A stretch of 35,799 nucleotides of DNA from Akkermansia muciniphila. Lineage in GTDB: Bacteria; Verrucomicrobiota; Verrucomicrobiia; Limisphaerales; SXTU01. The DNA is taken from the NCBI GenBank assembly GCA_945874145.1, contig CAMCFN010000041.1, positions 1 to 35,799 of the forward strand, read 5' to 3'. Below, one piece after another: positions 1 through 8,471 of the stretch. Position numbers and translations under genes: made by a program. Each line of letters begins with the position of its first letter. Position 1 is the stretch's first letter. The notes under the pieces were generated by a model. The model was not told where the DNA came from, ran no database searches, and saw only the letters and a list, made by a program, of their open reading frames with translations.

Positions 1-86
1 TGCAGCGCCCAGAACGCTGGCTGACTCAAGATGATGTCGCCCAGGTGCTTGTTCTTGACGGCGAGGATGCGGCGCGGCGCGTTCAT
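1..86 (-). CDS. Glycosyltransferase family 9 (heptosyltransferase-like), 5' end only
   Basis: Only the first 28 or so codons lie in the window; the gene continues past the left edge. The start ATG at 86-84 overlaps the TGA of the GT61 gene as ATGA, which fixes the start and implies translational coupling. The visible N-terminus reads MNAPRRILAVKNKHLGDIIL followed by SQPAFWAL. It matches the first beta strand and glycine-containing loop of GT9 ADP-heptose:LPS heptosyltransferases (typically ILxVRxxxLGDxLLxxPAL). Position as the third gene of a glycosyltransferase operon supports a role in LPS or other surface glycan assembly. The acceptor and sugar cannot be judged from this fragment. Confidence 0.8.
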   Translation of the reverse strand, partial: MNAPRRILAVKNKHLGDIILSQPAFWAL

Positions 87-1243
87 GCGGGCTTGAGTCG
101 CTGGCGCAACGGCGCGAGTTCCTGGAGTGCAAGCAGCCGGGCAAGCTGGGTGCGGAAGGCGTCCACGGGGAAGGCCCAATTGCCGCGCGACTCGCCGGCC
201 TCGCCGTTGTAGAGCGTCACCGCTTGATTGCCACAGATGAGCGCGAGCTGCGTGCCGTGGCTGCTGGCGTAAATCTCCTTCTCCGGTGTGCCCGGCGCAA
301 GCGTGACCAGCAGGTTGCCCTCGGCGAACAGCACGTTGCAGATGCCCTGCCCGATGGGGCCGAGGATGACCGGTGCGCGACGGAAGGCGACGATCTGGTC
401 CTCCAGCGTCTTGCCCTTGAACTCGAACACGTCCACCTCGCCCAACAGTTCGCGCGCGGCGGCGATGAGTTCATTTTCGTTCTCAACGCGCTTGTCCGGG
501 GCGTCGCGGCGCGTGACGAAGATGGGCCGGGCGGGGCCGGGCGGTTGCCGGCGTTCGATCTCCGCTGCGCGGTCACGGATGAAGCGGTAGTGGTCCGGCG
601 GGCTGAGGGCGTTCGAGCCGTAGGCCAGCGGCACATGCAGCAGGCGCTCCGCGCGCAGCGTTCCTTGCGAGCCTTCCACGACGCGCGACTCGTCCACGCC
701 GATGAGCCGCAGGAAATTCTTCTGCCAACGAGCGTGCCCCGGCGCGACGAGGATGCGGTAGTCGCCAAGCTGTTCCAGCACAGGCCGCGCGATAATCAAG
801 CGAGAGAGATGTTGAAGGAGGAAGTGGCCTTTGTTCTCGTGGTTGCGGCCAGTGAGATGGAAAAGCGTTCCGCCTTCACGCCGCGCCAGCCACGACACCG
901 GGCGGCGGATGCGCATAATCTCCAGCCGCTCTTGGTGCGGGTAAATGCAGGGCGTGTAGAACGAACCGTCGGAGAAGAACACCTGCCCTTGGTCGCCGGT
1001 CACCAACACGTCGCGCAGCTCGTCCATCCGCGCCTCCGGCCAAGTGTAATCTAGCGGTGTGCGCTCACGGCCATAGAAGGCGGATTCCAGTGCGTTCGGC
1101 AGCCGGAACGAACCGGGTGTCTGCACCGTCCACTCGCGCCCTCGTTGCGCCTCGGGCGCACGGTCAACGGCGCGCGGACGTCCGGCCAAGGCGCGCGCCA
1201 GCCCGTCGTAGCAGTCGTGGATGATGCGAGTGGGCGAGTTCAT
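83..1243 (-). CDS. Glycosyltransferase family 61 protein (DUF563)
   Basis: This 386-residue cytosolic protein has no signal peptide. The C-terminal two thirds look like the GT61/DUF563 fold found in capsule and LPS glycosyltransferases. It has the family-typical segment FVTRRDAPDKRVENENELI (near residue 245) and later GPIGQGICNVLFA and the acidic/His-containing stretch after it. The first ~90 residues are less conserved. Its ATG at 1243 overlaps the stop of the upstream GT4 gene and its stop overlaps the start of the GT9 gene, both as ATGA, so the three are probably translated as one coupled unit. Donor sugar and linkage cannot be told from sequence. The family call is firm; the exact role in surface polysaccharide synthesis is inferred from context. 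Confidence 0.85.
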   Translation of the reverse strand: MNSPTRIIHDCYDGLARALAGRPRAVDRAPEAQRGREWTVQTPGSFRLPNALESAFYGRERTPLDYTWPEARMDELRDVLVTGDQGQVFFSDGSFYTPCIYPHQERLEIMRIRRPVSWLARREGGTLFHLTGRNHENKGHFLLQHLSRLIIARPVLEQLGDYRILVAPGHARWQKNFLRLIGVDESRVVEGSQGTLRAERLLHVPLAYGSNALSPPDHYRFIRDRAAEIERRQPPGPARPIFVTRRDAPDKRVENENELIAAARELLGEVDVFEFKGKTLEDQIVAFRRAPVILGPIGQGICNVLFAEGNLLVTLAPGTPEKEIYASSHGTQLALICGNQAVTLYNGEAGESRGNWAFPVDAFRTQLARLLALQELAPLRQRLKPA

Positions 1244-2409
1244 GCGGAGGCGGGGTGACGCGATTCACCGCCGAGCAGATTCAGCGTGTCGAGCTCGCGT
1301 CGCTCGATGACGCGTCGGTAGAGTTCGGCCAGCGTCTTTGCGCAATCGCGGACCGACGGCACGGACGGGGAACGCGTCCGCTGAAACTCAACAATGGCGC
1401 GGCGGAACGCCGGGTCGCGGCGGACAGCGAGCACCTTCACCACGTAGTCGTCCGGCTGGTCGAGGTTAAACAAACCGGGATGTTCTGGGCCCAGCACGGC
1501 GATGTTGCCTTCGATGCGACTCGCCAGCACGGGCAGGCCGCAGGCAAGTGCCTGCAAGATGGCCAACGGCTGGCCTTCCCAAGTGGAGCACAACACAAAG
1601 GCATCCATCGCCTGCACCCACGGGTGAACCGGACGCTGATTGCCGAGGAAGCGGAATGTGTCGGCAACGCCTAGCCGCGCGGCGCTCTGCTCCAGTTCCC
1701 CGCGCAGCAAACCCGCGCCGCAGAGCAGGAAGTTCGCGTCCAGCCCCTGTGCTTGCGCGGCGCTCCACATGGCGAGGTTGGCGGCGTGGTTCTTCGGGGC
1801 AGTCAACGAGGCCACGGTGCCGAAGACGAACTGGTCCGGATCAAGGTCGAGCGAGTGGCGGAGAGCGGCGCGGTCCTCTGGCGGGCGGAAGCGGGCGGTG
1901 TCCACGGCATTCGGCAGCACGAGGACGCGGCCTGCATCCGCGCCCAGCGCGCGAATCACGTCCGCGCGGGTTTGTTCCGAGAGCGTGATCTGCGCCGGCA
2001 TGAGACGGGTCAGCCAGCGCATCATCAGTTGCCGGTGCCAGCGCATGCCGCGAAATGTCTTCTGGTGATGAATCACCGCCGGCATTTTAGCGCGGCTTGC
2101 CGCCAGCACGCCATAGACATGGGCATTGTAAACCTGTGTGTGGACGGCGGCGAACCCCTGCTCTCGCAGCCAACGTGCCAGCCGGAGGATGCCAGAGAAA
2201 TTGAGCCGCTTGGTCGGCGCGACCGGGAGCAAGTGGATCGGAGCCCCGGCCCGCCGCAGTTCCTCGCCCACCACGCCAAGCTCGCGCAGACAGACCGGCT
2301 CGATGGCGAAGCCCGGCGGCATCTCCGGCATCAGGCCGACAGTCAGATCCTCCGCGCCGCCAACGGGCATGCTGAGGTAAAGGTGGGCGATTTTGAGAGT
2401 GCGTGACAC
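1240..2409 (-). CDS. Glycosyltransferase family 4 protein (GT-B fold)
   Basis: 389 residues. The N-terminal Rossmann half begins KIAHLYLSMPVGGAED, where the GG loop is the acceptor-side glycine motif of GT4 enzymes. The C-terminal half carries FGTVASLTAPKNH, the usual strand after the interdomain linker, and the nucleotide-sugar site STWEGQPLAILQALACGLPV. The second Glu of the usual EX7E pair is Gln here. The start is a GTG at 2409; no in-frame ATG lies upstream of the conserved N-terminus, and no clear Shine-Dalgarno sequence is visible. This is the first gene of the leftward glycosyltransferase operon, with a 4-base overlap with the GT61 gene. It probably adds a sugar to a lipid-linked or LPS acceptor; the sugar is unknown. 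Confidence 0.88.
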   Translation of the reverse strand: MSRTLKIAHLYLSMPVGGAEDLTVGLMPEMPPGFAIEPVCLRELGVVGEELRRAGAPIHLLPVAPTKRLNFSGILRLARWLREQGFAAVHTQVYNAHVYGVLAASRAKMPAVIHHQKTFRGMRWHRQLMMRWLTRLMPAQITLSEQTRADVIRALGADAGRVLVLPNAVDTARFRPPEDRAALRHSLDLDPDQFVFGTVASLTAPKNHAANLAMWSAAQAQGLDANFLLCGAGLLRGELEQSAARLGVADTFRFLGNQRPVHPWVQAMDAFVLCSTWEGQPLAILQALACGLPVLASRIEGNIAVLGPEHPGLFNLDQPDDYVVKVLAVRRDPAFRRAIVEFQRTRSPSVPSVRDCAKTLAELYRRVIERRELDTLNLLGGESRHPASA

Positions 2410-2534
2410 GACGTTGTCCGGCGCAAGCGACGCGCAAAGCAGAGGCCAGCCGGGGGCGTCTCGTCAACACTCCGCTTCGCGCCAAATGCGTTGTCTCGCC
2501 GCGACAGGATTCGCATGATGCGCCTGCTTTCTGC

Positions 2535-3647
2535 ATGGCAACCACAAGCAACAGACCGTGGCGCATCGTCCACTCCGAGGCCTCGCTGGGCTGGGGCGGA
2601 CAGGAGCGGCGCGTCATGGCGGAACTGCTCGGGTTCCGAGCACGCGGTCACGTGGTCGGCGTGGTGGCTCCGGGACGCGCCACGCTCTTTGCCGAGGCGG
2701 TTAAGCACGATCTGCCGCGCACGACGCTGGCGGAGAACCGCTGGGCCTTTCCCGTCGCCGTGGCCAGCACGTCACGATGGCTGCAAAAATTCCAGGCGGA
2801 CGTGGTCAACACGCACAGCTCGCGCGATGGTTGGATTGTTGGGTTAGCGGCGCGGCTCGCACGGGTGCCGCTGGTCATCCGTTCGCGCCATTTCGATGTG
2901 CCAGTGTCAAACCCCTGGTTGAGCCGCCACGTTTACGCAACGCTCGCCGACCATCTTATCACCACCAGCCCCAAGGTCGCGGGGGACTTCCGCACTTTGT
3001 TCCGCCTTCCGGAAGACCGGGTGACAGCCATTCCGACTGGAGTGGACACGGTGAAGTTTTCCCCGACGGGACCAAGGACCGCTTTTGAATTTCCGTCTGA
3101 AGTCGGAGGACCGCTCATAGGCATCATCGGAGTAATCCGATCCGCCAAGGGCCACATGGTGCTCTTCGAGGCGATCAAGCAACTGGCTCAGCACGGCCTG
3201 CACGTGCGCTGTGTGGTGGTCGGCGAAGGCCCTTACCGCGTATATGCGGAACAGCGAATGCGTGAACTTGGCTTGACCGACCGCGTGCTCTTCGCCGGCC
3301 AGCGCGATGACGTGCCGGCCATCCTGCGCGCGCTCGATGTGCTGGCGATTCCCTCCCTGCACGAGGCGATTCCCCAGGTGGGCTTGCAGGCGCTGGCCAC
3401 CAAGACGCCGGTGGTCGCCAGTAACGTGGGCGGCATCCCCGCCATCATCCGGCCTGGTGAAACAGGTCGCCTGTGCGCTCCGGGAGATGCCGCCAGCCTG
3501 GCGTCTGCGCTGCGCGAGGCGCTGTCCGACAAAGTCGCCACGCAAGCCATGTGCGAACGCGGGCGCTCGCTCGTGGAACGCGAGCACACCGTCGAGGTGA
3601 TGCTGAACCGGCTGGAGGAAGTTTACCGGCGGTATCTGCCGGCTTAG
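2535..3647 (+). CDS. Glycosyltransferase family 4 protein, divergent from the GT operon
   Basis: 370 residues from the ATG at 2535 (MATTSNRPWRIVHSEASLGW). The frame stays open back to 2403, but that extension would overlap the divergent GT4 start and is Arg-rich and non-conserved, so the internal ATG is preferred. The N-terminal GT-B half has LGWGGQERRVMAEL. The C-terminal half has IGIIGVIRSAKGH, VVVGEGP and the sugar-nucleotide site PSLHEAIPQVGLQALATKTP. As in the neighbouring GT4, the second Glu of EX7E is replaced by Gln. The ending GGIPAIIRPGETGRLCAPGD is classic GT4. It is convergent with the next gene, with only 4 bases between stops. Likely part of the same surface-glycan locus. Confidence 0.88.
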   Translation: MATTSNRPWRIVHSEASLGWGGQERRVMAELLGFRARGHVVGVVAPGRATLFAEAVKHDLPRTTLAENRWAFPVAVASTSRWLQKFQADVVNTHSSRDGWIVGLAARLARVPLVIRSRHFDVPVSNPWLSRHVYATLADHLITTSPKVAGDFRTLFRLPEDRVTAIPTGVDTVKFSPTGPRTAFEFPSEVGGPLIGIIGVIRSAKGHMVLFEAIKQLAQHGLHVRCVVVGEGPYRVYAEQRMRELGLTDRVLFAGQRDDVPAILRALDVLAIPSLHEAIPQVGLQALATKTPVVASNVGGIPAIIRPGETGRLCAPGDAASLASALREALSDKVATQAMCERGRSLVEREHTVEVMLNRLEEVYRRYLPA

Positions 3648-3651
3648 CGGG

Positions 3652-4197
3652 TCACTTGGATTTGCCCGGTGTCTTCGGCGCAACTGCAAATGGAAACACT
3701 TCGCCTATCCCAGCGCCCGGGCAATTGTCCACGAACATCCAGCCGCTGAACTGGTCGGGGCCGTAGGTGTTGCCCGGACCATCCCGACCATGCCGAACAG
3801 CGGTGATAACCAAGGAATCGCCTCCAGTGTTGGCAACGCCGAGGAGTTGGCTTCGGCCCACCGGCGCTGGAATCTTCCAAGTCCTGGCTTTGACCGGCTG
3901 GCCGGTCAGGTAAAACGCTGTGTAAAAGAAGTCTCCAGACTTTGTGCTCGCGGCGATGGCGATTCCCCACTCACCCATCCATTGGCAACAGCGGAATTCG
4001 GCTACGTCATTGGTCAATGCCACCCTTTCCTCATGCGCGCGGCCTGACACCTCGTAACGAACCGTCAGCGTGCGCTTGTCCGGCAGGACGGAGACTCCGG
4101 TGATGGTGGCCGGAGGAGGGTTTGTGCAGCTTGATTTCTCCGCAGCCGACACAACGAGCGTGACGAGTAAGAGAATCGTTGTGAACACGCTCTTCAC
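3652..4197 (-). CDS. Secreted protein of unknown function
   Basis: 181 residues if started at the GTG at 4197, giving MKSVFTTILLLVTLVVSAAE, a textbook Sec signal peptide with cleavage after SAA. A TTG at 4230 would add 11 basic residues and overlap the upstream gene, so the GTG is preferred. The mature part (about 160 residues) has four Cys (near positions 24, 70, 71 and 165) that could form disulfides, a predicted beta-rich body and no motif I recognise. It lies 22 bases downstream of the TIM-barrel gene on the same strand and may be co-transcribed. I cannot name a family. Confidence 0.65.
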   Translation of the reverse strand: MKSVFTTILLLVTLVVSAAEKSSCTNPPPATITGVSVLPDKRTLTVRYEVSGRAHEERVALTNDVAEFRCCQWMGEWGIAIAASTKSGDFFYTAFYLTGQPVKARTWKIPAPVGRSQLLGVANTGGDSLVITAVRHGRDGPGNTYGPDQFSGWMFVDNCPGAGIGEVFPFAVAPKTPGKSK

Positions 4198-4219
4198 GCC
4201 TGTCTGTATACGCCGGCAG

Positions 4220-5119
4220 TTACGACGCAAAAATCTTCGTCATCCGGTCGGACAAATCCTTCAAGCCTTCCGGCGTGCCACCGCCGCCCTGCTCGGCGAT
4301 GCCCCAGCCGGTGTAACCGATCTTGTCTAGCGCGGCCATGATGGCGGGCCAGTTGTTGTCGCCTTCGAGGAACTTTGCGCCGAAGCCCGCACCCGGGCTC
4401 TTTTCCGTCATCTTGCGGGTGTCGAATTCCTTGATGTGCAGCTTGAGGATGCGCTTGCCGAGGAGGGGAATCCACGTCTCCGCCGGGCTGTAGCGGCCCA
4501 CGTTGCCGATGTCGAAGTGCCAGCCGACCCACTCGCTGTTGATGGCGTCGAGCAGGTCCACCGCCTGCTGCGGCTTGGTGACGAAGTTGTTCCAGACGTT
4601 CTCGATGGCAATCTTCACGCCGAGGTCTTTCGCGACGGGGACGGTCTTTTTGATTTCGGCGACGCAGCGCTTGAAGCAGTCGTCGTAAGTCACCTTGTCG
4701 TTCACCACGCCGGGGACGAGCAGAACGGAGGTGGCCCCGTAGGCTTTGGCGTCCTGCAGGGAGAGCACGAGGCCGTCGTAGCCAATTTTGCGCGTGGGTT
4801 CATCGGCGGCGGAAAGAGGTTTGGCCCAGTGCGTGTGGCAACAGACGCTGGCGGCTTTGAGGCCGGTTTCCTTGAGCGCGGCGACGACGTCTTCGCGGCT
4901 CATCGCCCCCATCGGCTCGACGCCAAGGAAGCCGGCGGCCTGCGCCGCCTTCATCTTCTCCATCACGGTGCCCTTCACCCCGATGGTGCTCCACATGATG
5001 GCCTTTTGGACTTCGCGGTTCTTCTCGGCGGCAAAGGCGGTGGGAGAGAACGCCGCAGTAGCAGCGGCGGCGGAACTGAGCTTGAGGAATGAGCGGCGGT
5101 CGAGGGCGGTGTTGTTCAT
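4220..5119 (-). CDS. Tat-exported xylose isomerase-like TIM barrel protein (sugar phosphate isomerase/epimerase family)
   Basis: 299 residues from the ATG at 5119. The twin-arginine signal DRRSFLKLSSAAAATAAF begins at residue 7, so an upstream in-frame start at 5161 is rejected because it would bury the Tat motif. The rest is an AP-endonuclease-2/xylose-isomerase-like barrel. Likely metal ligands or active-site acids sit where this superfamily has them: Glu173 (IAIENVWNNF), Asp203 (WHFDIGNVGRY), His228 (LHIKEFD) and Glu276 (GWGIAEQGGGG). Such exported barrels are frequent in Verrucomicrobiota and Planctomycetota and are usually assigned to sugar or inositol breakdown. The substrate here is unknown. 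No sugar-catabolic partner is adjacent; the upstream neighbour is a broken zinc-ribbon gene. Confidence 0.87.
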   Translation of the reverse strand: MNNTALDRRSFLKLSSAAAATAAFSPTAFAAEKNREVQKAIMWSTIGVKGTVMEKMKAAQAAGFLGVEPMGAMSREDVVAALKETGLKAASVCCHTHWAKPLSAADEPTRKIGYDGLVLSLQDAKAYGATSVLLVPGVVNDKVTYDDCFKRCVAEIKKTVPVAKDLGVKIAIENVWNNFVTKPQQAVDLLDAINSEWVGWHFDIGNVGRYSPAETWIPLLGKRILKLHIKEFDTRKMTEKSPGAGFGAKFLEGDNNWPAIMAALDKIGYTGWGIAEQGGGGTPEGLKDLSDRMTKIFAS

Positions 5120-5173
5120 GGGTGGATTGTTATGAGGTTTGAGAAATTCCGGCAATGGCATTGCGTCCAGCGG

Positions 5174-5402
5174 TCACGGGCGGCTGACTGAACGCGCGGG
5201 CCTCGTGCGCTTGCCACAGACGGGGCACTTCATCAGCTTGCGGGGATTGCCCACGGCCTTGTAGCGGATGCCGCCGATGTCCCAGAACGAACGGTTGTGC
5301 CCGCATGCGCGAGATGAGCCGCCACTCGCGCGACTCGGCCTCCATCGCAGCGGCAGTGCGGGTCGGCAGAAGTTTCTCCACGAGGCGCTGGACGGTGGAC
5401 AC
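5174..5402 (-). pseudogene. Small zinc-ribbon protein, frameshifted
   Basis: Read leftward from a GTG at 5402, one frame gives MSTVQRLVEKLLPTRTAAAM and then EAESREWRLI up to about 5312. The protein then continues in another frame as RACGHNRSFWDIGGIRYKA, VGNPRKLMKCPVCGKRTR, ending at a TGA at 5174-5176. Adding two bases (GC) between 5312 and 5311 restores one 76-residue frame and creates the sequence LICRACGHN, which supplies the missing first Cys of a CxxC. The product then has CxxC, 27 residues, CPVC: a normal four-Cys zinc ribbon. The match of reading-frame repair with motif repair argues for a genuine former gene. It may be a true lesion or an assembly error. I recall similar small zinc-ribbon proteins in this phylum; function unknown. 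Confidence 0.7.
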
Positions 5403-5492
5403 GGCGATTTCGACTGGCGGTCTGCGTGGGCAATTCAGCGGGCCGGCAGATGCCGCGTTGCCTGCGATTGGAATTACTCCTAGCCTCCGCGC

Positions 5493-6836
5493 GTGAACCC
5501 TGCCGACCCAACTGCCGCTCCCGCGACACGCCAGCCGTGGTATCGCGTGCTCTACATCCAGGTGCTTCTGGCAGTCGTGCTTGGCGTCGTGGTCGGAGCG
5601 ATTTTCCCATTCGACAGGGAGGCCCCGGACCATTGGAGCGCCGCGAAGTTGAAGCCGCTGGGCGACGCCTTCATTGCCCTGGTGAAGATGATGATTGCGC
5701 CCATCATCTTCTGCACGGTCGTCCACGGCATCGCCTCGATGAGCGACATGAAAAAGCTCGGCCGCGTGGGCGTCAAGACGCTGCTCTACTTCGAGGTCGT
5801 CTCCACGCTCGCGCTCATCATCGGGCTCGTGGTGGTCAACTGGCTGCAGCCCGGCGCGGGCTTCAACATTGACCCGGCCACGCTCGACCCCGAGGTCGCC
5901 AAGGGCTACGCCAAGCGCGCCGAGGCGCAGACGATGACGGCGTTCCTGCTGAACATCATCCCCGCCACGCTCTTCTCCGCCTTCGTCACCGGCGACCTCC
6001 TGCAAGTGCTGCTCGTCTCCGGTCTCACGGCATTTGCCATCACGGCTCTGAACAATAACCACCGGCTCGCGGTGCTGAACGTCATTGAGCGCTCCTCGGA
6101 AATCTTCTTCGGCGTCATGCGCATCGTCGTGCAACTCGCTCCGGTGGGCGCGTTCGGCGCGATGGCCTTCACGGTCGGCCAATACGGGTTTGGCGCCCTC
6201 GGCAAGCTCCTCCAGTTGATGGCCGGCTTCTACGCGACTGCCACCCTGTTCGTGTTCGTTGTGCTGGGTGGCATCGCAGCGCTGTGCGGGTTTTCGATCT
6301 ATCGATTCCTCGTGTTCATCAAGGAAGAGCTGCTGCTCGTGCTGGGCACCAGTTCCTCCGAGACCGCGCTGCCGGGCATGATTCAGAAGATGCGGAAGCT
6401 GGGCTGCTCGAACTCGACCGTCGGCCTCGTCATCCCGACGGGCTACAGCTTCAACCTCGACGGCACGAACATCTACATGACCATGGCCGCCGTCTTCCTC
6501 GCGCAGGCCACGAACACGCCGCTCGACCTCCGCGAGCAAGTCACGCTGCTGCTCGTCGCGATGGTGTCCTCGAAAGGCTCCAGCGGCGTGACGGGCGCGG
6601 GCTTCGTGACGCTCGCCGCCACGCTGGCGGTCGTGCCGAAGCTGCCCATTGCCTCCCTCGCTTTGCTGGTGGGCATCGACCGGTTCATGAGCGAGTGCCG
6701 CGCCATCACCAACCTGATCGGCAACGGTGTGGCGACCGTCGTCATCAGCCGCTGGGAAGGCGAGGTCACGCCGGAGACGCTCCAGAAGAACCTCGCCCCC
6801 GCAGGCCCCGTAGGTGATGACGTAAGAAGTCTCTGA
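5493..6836 (+). CDS. dctA: C4-dicarboxylate:cation symporter DctA (DAACS/SDF family)
   Basis: 447 residues from a GTG at 5493. An inner-membrane transporter of the glutamate-transporter fold, predicted to import succinate, fumarate or malate with cations. All landmarks are in place: the serine-rich tip of hairpin 1 ([10 protein letters not shown], residues 285-294), [19 protein letters not shown] (the NMDGT-equivalent, 321-325), the hairpin 2 tip [12 protein letters not shown] (359-370) and the TM8 segment [19 protein letters not shown] (394-412). In this family the Asp, Arg and Asn residues of that segment bind substrate and cations. Length is near that of E. coli DctA (428). The last eight codons (VGDDVRSL) coincide with a dispersed repeat, so the native C-terminus seems to have been replaced. 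It converges on lpxD. Confidence 0.93.
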   Translation: MNPADPTAAPATRQPWYRVLYIQVLLAVVLGVVVGAIFPFDREAPDHWSAAKLKPLGDAFIALVKMMIAPIIFCTVVHGIASMSDMKKLGRVGVKTLLYFEVVSTLALIIGLVVVNWLQPGAGFNIDPATLDPEVAKGYAKRAEAQTMTAFLLNIIPATLFSAFVTGDLLQVLLVSGLTAFAITALNNNHRLAVLNVIERSSEIFFGVMRIVVQLAPVGAFGAMAFTVGQYGFGALGKLLQLMAGFYATATLFVFVVLGGIAALCGFSIYRFLVFIKEELLLVLGTSSSETALPGMIQKMRKLGCSNSTVGLVIPTGYSFNLDGTNIYMTMAAVFLAQATNTPLDLREQVTLLLVAMVSSKGSSGVTGAGFVTLAATLAVVPKLPIASLALLVGIDRFMSECRAITNLIGNGVATVVISRWEGEVTPETLQKNLAPAGPVGDDVRSL

Positions 6837-6838
6837 TT
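6810..6838 (+). repeat. Dispersed repeat forming the 3' end of dctA
   Basis: The 29 bases from 6810, beginning GTAGGTGATGACGTAAGAAG, match 17942-17970 in the ABC permease gene at 24 of 29 positions when both are read on the plus strand. Here they supply the last eight codons and the stop of dctA. This is a direct pairwise observation; the genome-wide copy number is unknown. Confidence 0.65.
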
Positions 6839-6947
6839 TTGGTGCCTTGCTTGTTCGAGCAGGTGGCGGACAGGTGCCGGCTACTTGCAGTCGTCGTCTG
6901 TGGGTAACATCTGTGCAAGGCGGCTCAGAGTCGTCCACCTGTCCCGA

Positions 6948-6966
6948 CGGCGACTACAGGTCGCCG
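6948..6966. repeat. Small palindrome CGGCGAC-N5-GTCGCCG, copy 1
   Basis: A perfect 7-base inverted repeat with a 5-base loop (TACAG) in the 151-base gap between the convergent dctA and lpxD genes. The same arms recur at 9716-9734, also between convergent genes. A looser inverted pair, GGACAGGTG near 6867 and CACCTGTCC near 6936, surrounds it and could make a longer hairpin. It lacks a T-run, so it is not a canonical intrinsic terminator, but a bidirectional transcript-end role is plausible. Confidence 0.65.
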
Positions 6967-6987
6967 GCACGGGTTTCGGAGACGGCG

Positions 6988-8007
6988 CTACTTCTTCTGC
7001 TCCGCTAGCTGCCTCTCAAGCTCCTTCACGCGGCGAAGAAGTTCCGGCAACTGATGCAGGGCGAGCCATTGACGCTTGGTGGTGCGATCCGGCTGCGCGG
7101 GGGAGCCAAGCCACTTCTCGCCGTCGGGGATGTCGTGCATCACGCCGGACTGCGCGGCGACAGTGACTTGATTGCCAATCTTCAAGTGTCCTGCGAGGCC
7201 CACCTGCCCCGCGAGGACGGAGTAGTTGCCCACTTTCGTGCTGCCAGAAATGCCGACGTGCGCGCACACGATGCCGTGCTCGCCCAACTGCACGTTGTGG
7301 GCAATCTGCACGAGGTTGTCCACCTTCGTGCCCTTGCCGATGACGGTCGAGCCAATCGCTCCGCGGTCCACGGTGGTGTTCGCGCCGATTTCCACATCGT
7401 CACCGATGATCACGTGGCCGACTTGCAGCACCTTTTGATGGGCTCCGGCGTCGAAGACGTAGCCAAAACCATCCGAGCCGATGACGCAGCCGGCGTGGAG
7501 GCGGACGCGTTTGCCAACCTGCGTCTGCGCATAGAGCACCACGTTGGGAAAGAGCTTTGAATCCTCACCCACGACGCACTTGTCGCCGAGATGGTTTCCG
7601 CCCAGCAAGACCGCGCGCGCCTCGATGCGGCAGTGCTCGCCGATGACGCAGTGTGGCCCGACGTAAGCCGTCTCGTCCACGGAGGACGAATTGGGAATGA
7701 CCGCCGTCGGGTGGCGCTGCCCCTCCAGCACCGGCTCGGCGAAGAAGAGCGGCAGCACCCTGGCGAAGGCGACGCGGGCATTTTTCACGCGGATGAGCGT
7801 CTTCGTGGCCGACGTGCGATCGCCCGCGATGAGGACGGCGCTGGCCGCGCTCGCCTCGGCGGCGGCGAAGTAGGCATCGGTTTCGGCGAAGGTCAGGTCG
7901 CCGCGCTTGGCGGAGTCGGCGGGCGCGAACCCAGTAATCGGTGTGGTCGAGTCCCCGAGGATTTCCCCGCGAACGTGTTTGGCGATGTCAGCGACGGTGT
8001 GAGGCAT
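6988..8007 (-). CDS. lpxD: UDP-3-O-acylglucosamine N-acyltransferase LpxD
   Basis: 339 residues, the normal LpxD length (E. coli 341). It transfers a hydroxyacyl chain from ACP to the 2-amine of UDP-3-O-acyl-glucosamine, the third step of lipid A synthesis, in the cytoplasm. The N-terminal uridine-binding domain has [16 protein letters not shown] (27-42). Left-handed beta-helix hexapeptide repeats run from about residue 100 to 290. The catalytic His is His237 in [15 protein letters not shown], equivalent to E. coli His239. A C-terminal helix ([14 protein letters not shown]) follows, as in the trimeric family. The ATG at 8007 lies 35 bases after the panD stop, so the two are probably co-transcribed, an unusual pairing. 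No other lpx genes are in the window. It shows the organism makes lipid A. Confidence 0.96.
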   Translation of the reverse strand: MPHTVADIAKHVRGEILGDSTTPITGFAPADSAKRGDLTFAETDAYFAAAEASAASAVLIAGDRTSATKTLIRVKNARVAFARVLPLFFAEPVLEGQRHPTAVIPNSSSVDETAYVGPHCVIGEHCRIEARAVLLGGNHLGDKCVVGEDSKLFPNVVLYAQTQVGKRVRLHAGCVIGSDGFGYVFDAGAHQKVLQVGHVIIGDDVEIGANTTVDRGAIGSTVIGKGTKVDNLVQIAHNVQLGEHGIVCAHVGISGSTKVGNYSVLAGQVGLAGHLKIGNQVTVAAQSGVMHDIPDGEKWLGSPAQPDRTTKRQWLALHQLPELLRRVKELERQLAEQKK

Positions 8008-8042
8008 GGAAAAGTGATTAGTAATCAGTCGGTGCTAACCAC

Positions 8043-8405
8043 TCACTTCCCCCGCGCATCCACCACCACGTTCTTCTCACCCAGCACAATCACCGTCGGC
8101 TCCCAGCCGCGCGCCTGCGCCGCGTCCAATTCCGTGAAGCTCATGATCGTGACCTTGTCGCCGATCTCGCCCAGATGGGCCACCGCGCCATTCAACTCGA
8201 TGACGCCGGAGCCCCGCGGCCCCTCAATGAGGTAGGTCTCCCAGCGCTCGCCGTTGGCAAGGTTGCCGCACAGGATGCGCTCGTAGGGGAACATCCCCGC
8301 CTGCTCCATCAAGTCCGCTGCGATGGTGAGGCTGCCCTCGTAGTTGAGCGACGCGCCCGTGACCGTGGCGCGGTGAATCTTCGATTTCAGGACGTGAACA
8401 ATCAT
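8043..8405 (-). CDS. panD: Aspartate 1-decarboxylase PanD (pyruvoyl enzyme)
   Basis: 120 residues. It decarboxylates L-aspartate to beta-alanine for pantothenate and CoA synthesis. The proenzyme cleaves itself between Gly24 and Ser25 in LNYEGSLTI to make the pyruvoyl cofactor; this site is intact. Lys9, Arg54 and Tyr58, the known active-site residues, are also at their usual positions. The frame stays open upstream to 9473, but that stretch is antisense to the oxidoreductase gene; the ATG at 8405 places every catalytic residue at its canonical number, so the start is firm. A probable promoter lies at 8464-8491. No PanZ/PanM partner gene is visible. Likely first gene of a panD-lpxD transcript. 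Confidence 0.95.
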   Translation of the reverse strand: MIVHVLKSKIHRATVTGASLNYEGSLTIAADLMEQAGMFPYERILCGNLANGERWETYLIEGPRGSGVIELNGAVAHLGEIGDKVTIMSFTELDAAQARGWEPTVIVLGEKNVVVDARGK

Positions 8406-8443
8406 GGTTCGTCGCGGGGAATTCGTCGTTTCCAAGTCGCTGT

Positions 8444-8471
8444 TTGACTTGAAAATCGCGCGCAATATAAA
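8444..8471 (+). promoter_or_regulatory. Probable sigma70-type promoter for the oxidoreductase gene
   Basis: TTGACT at 8444-8449, a 16-base spacer, then TATAAA at 8466-8471. Transcription would begin near 8478, leaving a leader of about 40 bases before the ATG at 8517. The leader is rich in A, C and T and lacks a Shine-Dalgarno sequence. Both boxes are close to consensus and lie in the only AT-rich stretch of the intergenic region. Confidence 0.65.

Noticed and set aside
5130..6938. A 602-codon minus-strand frame opposite dctA
   Set aside because: Highly charged His/Arg/Glu/Asp-rich translation opposite an intact transporter. Only its last part, in the zinc-ribbon region, looks like protein.
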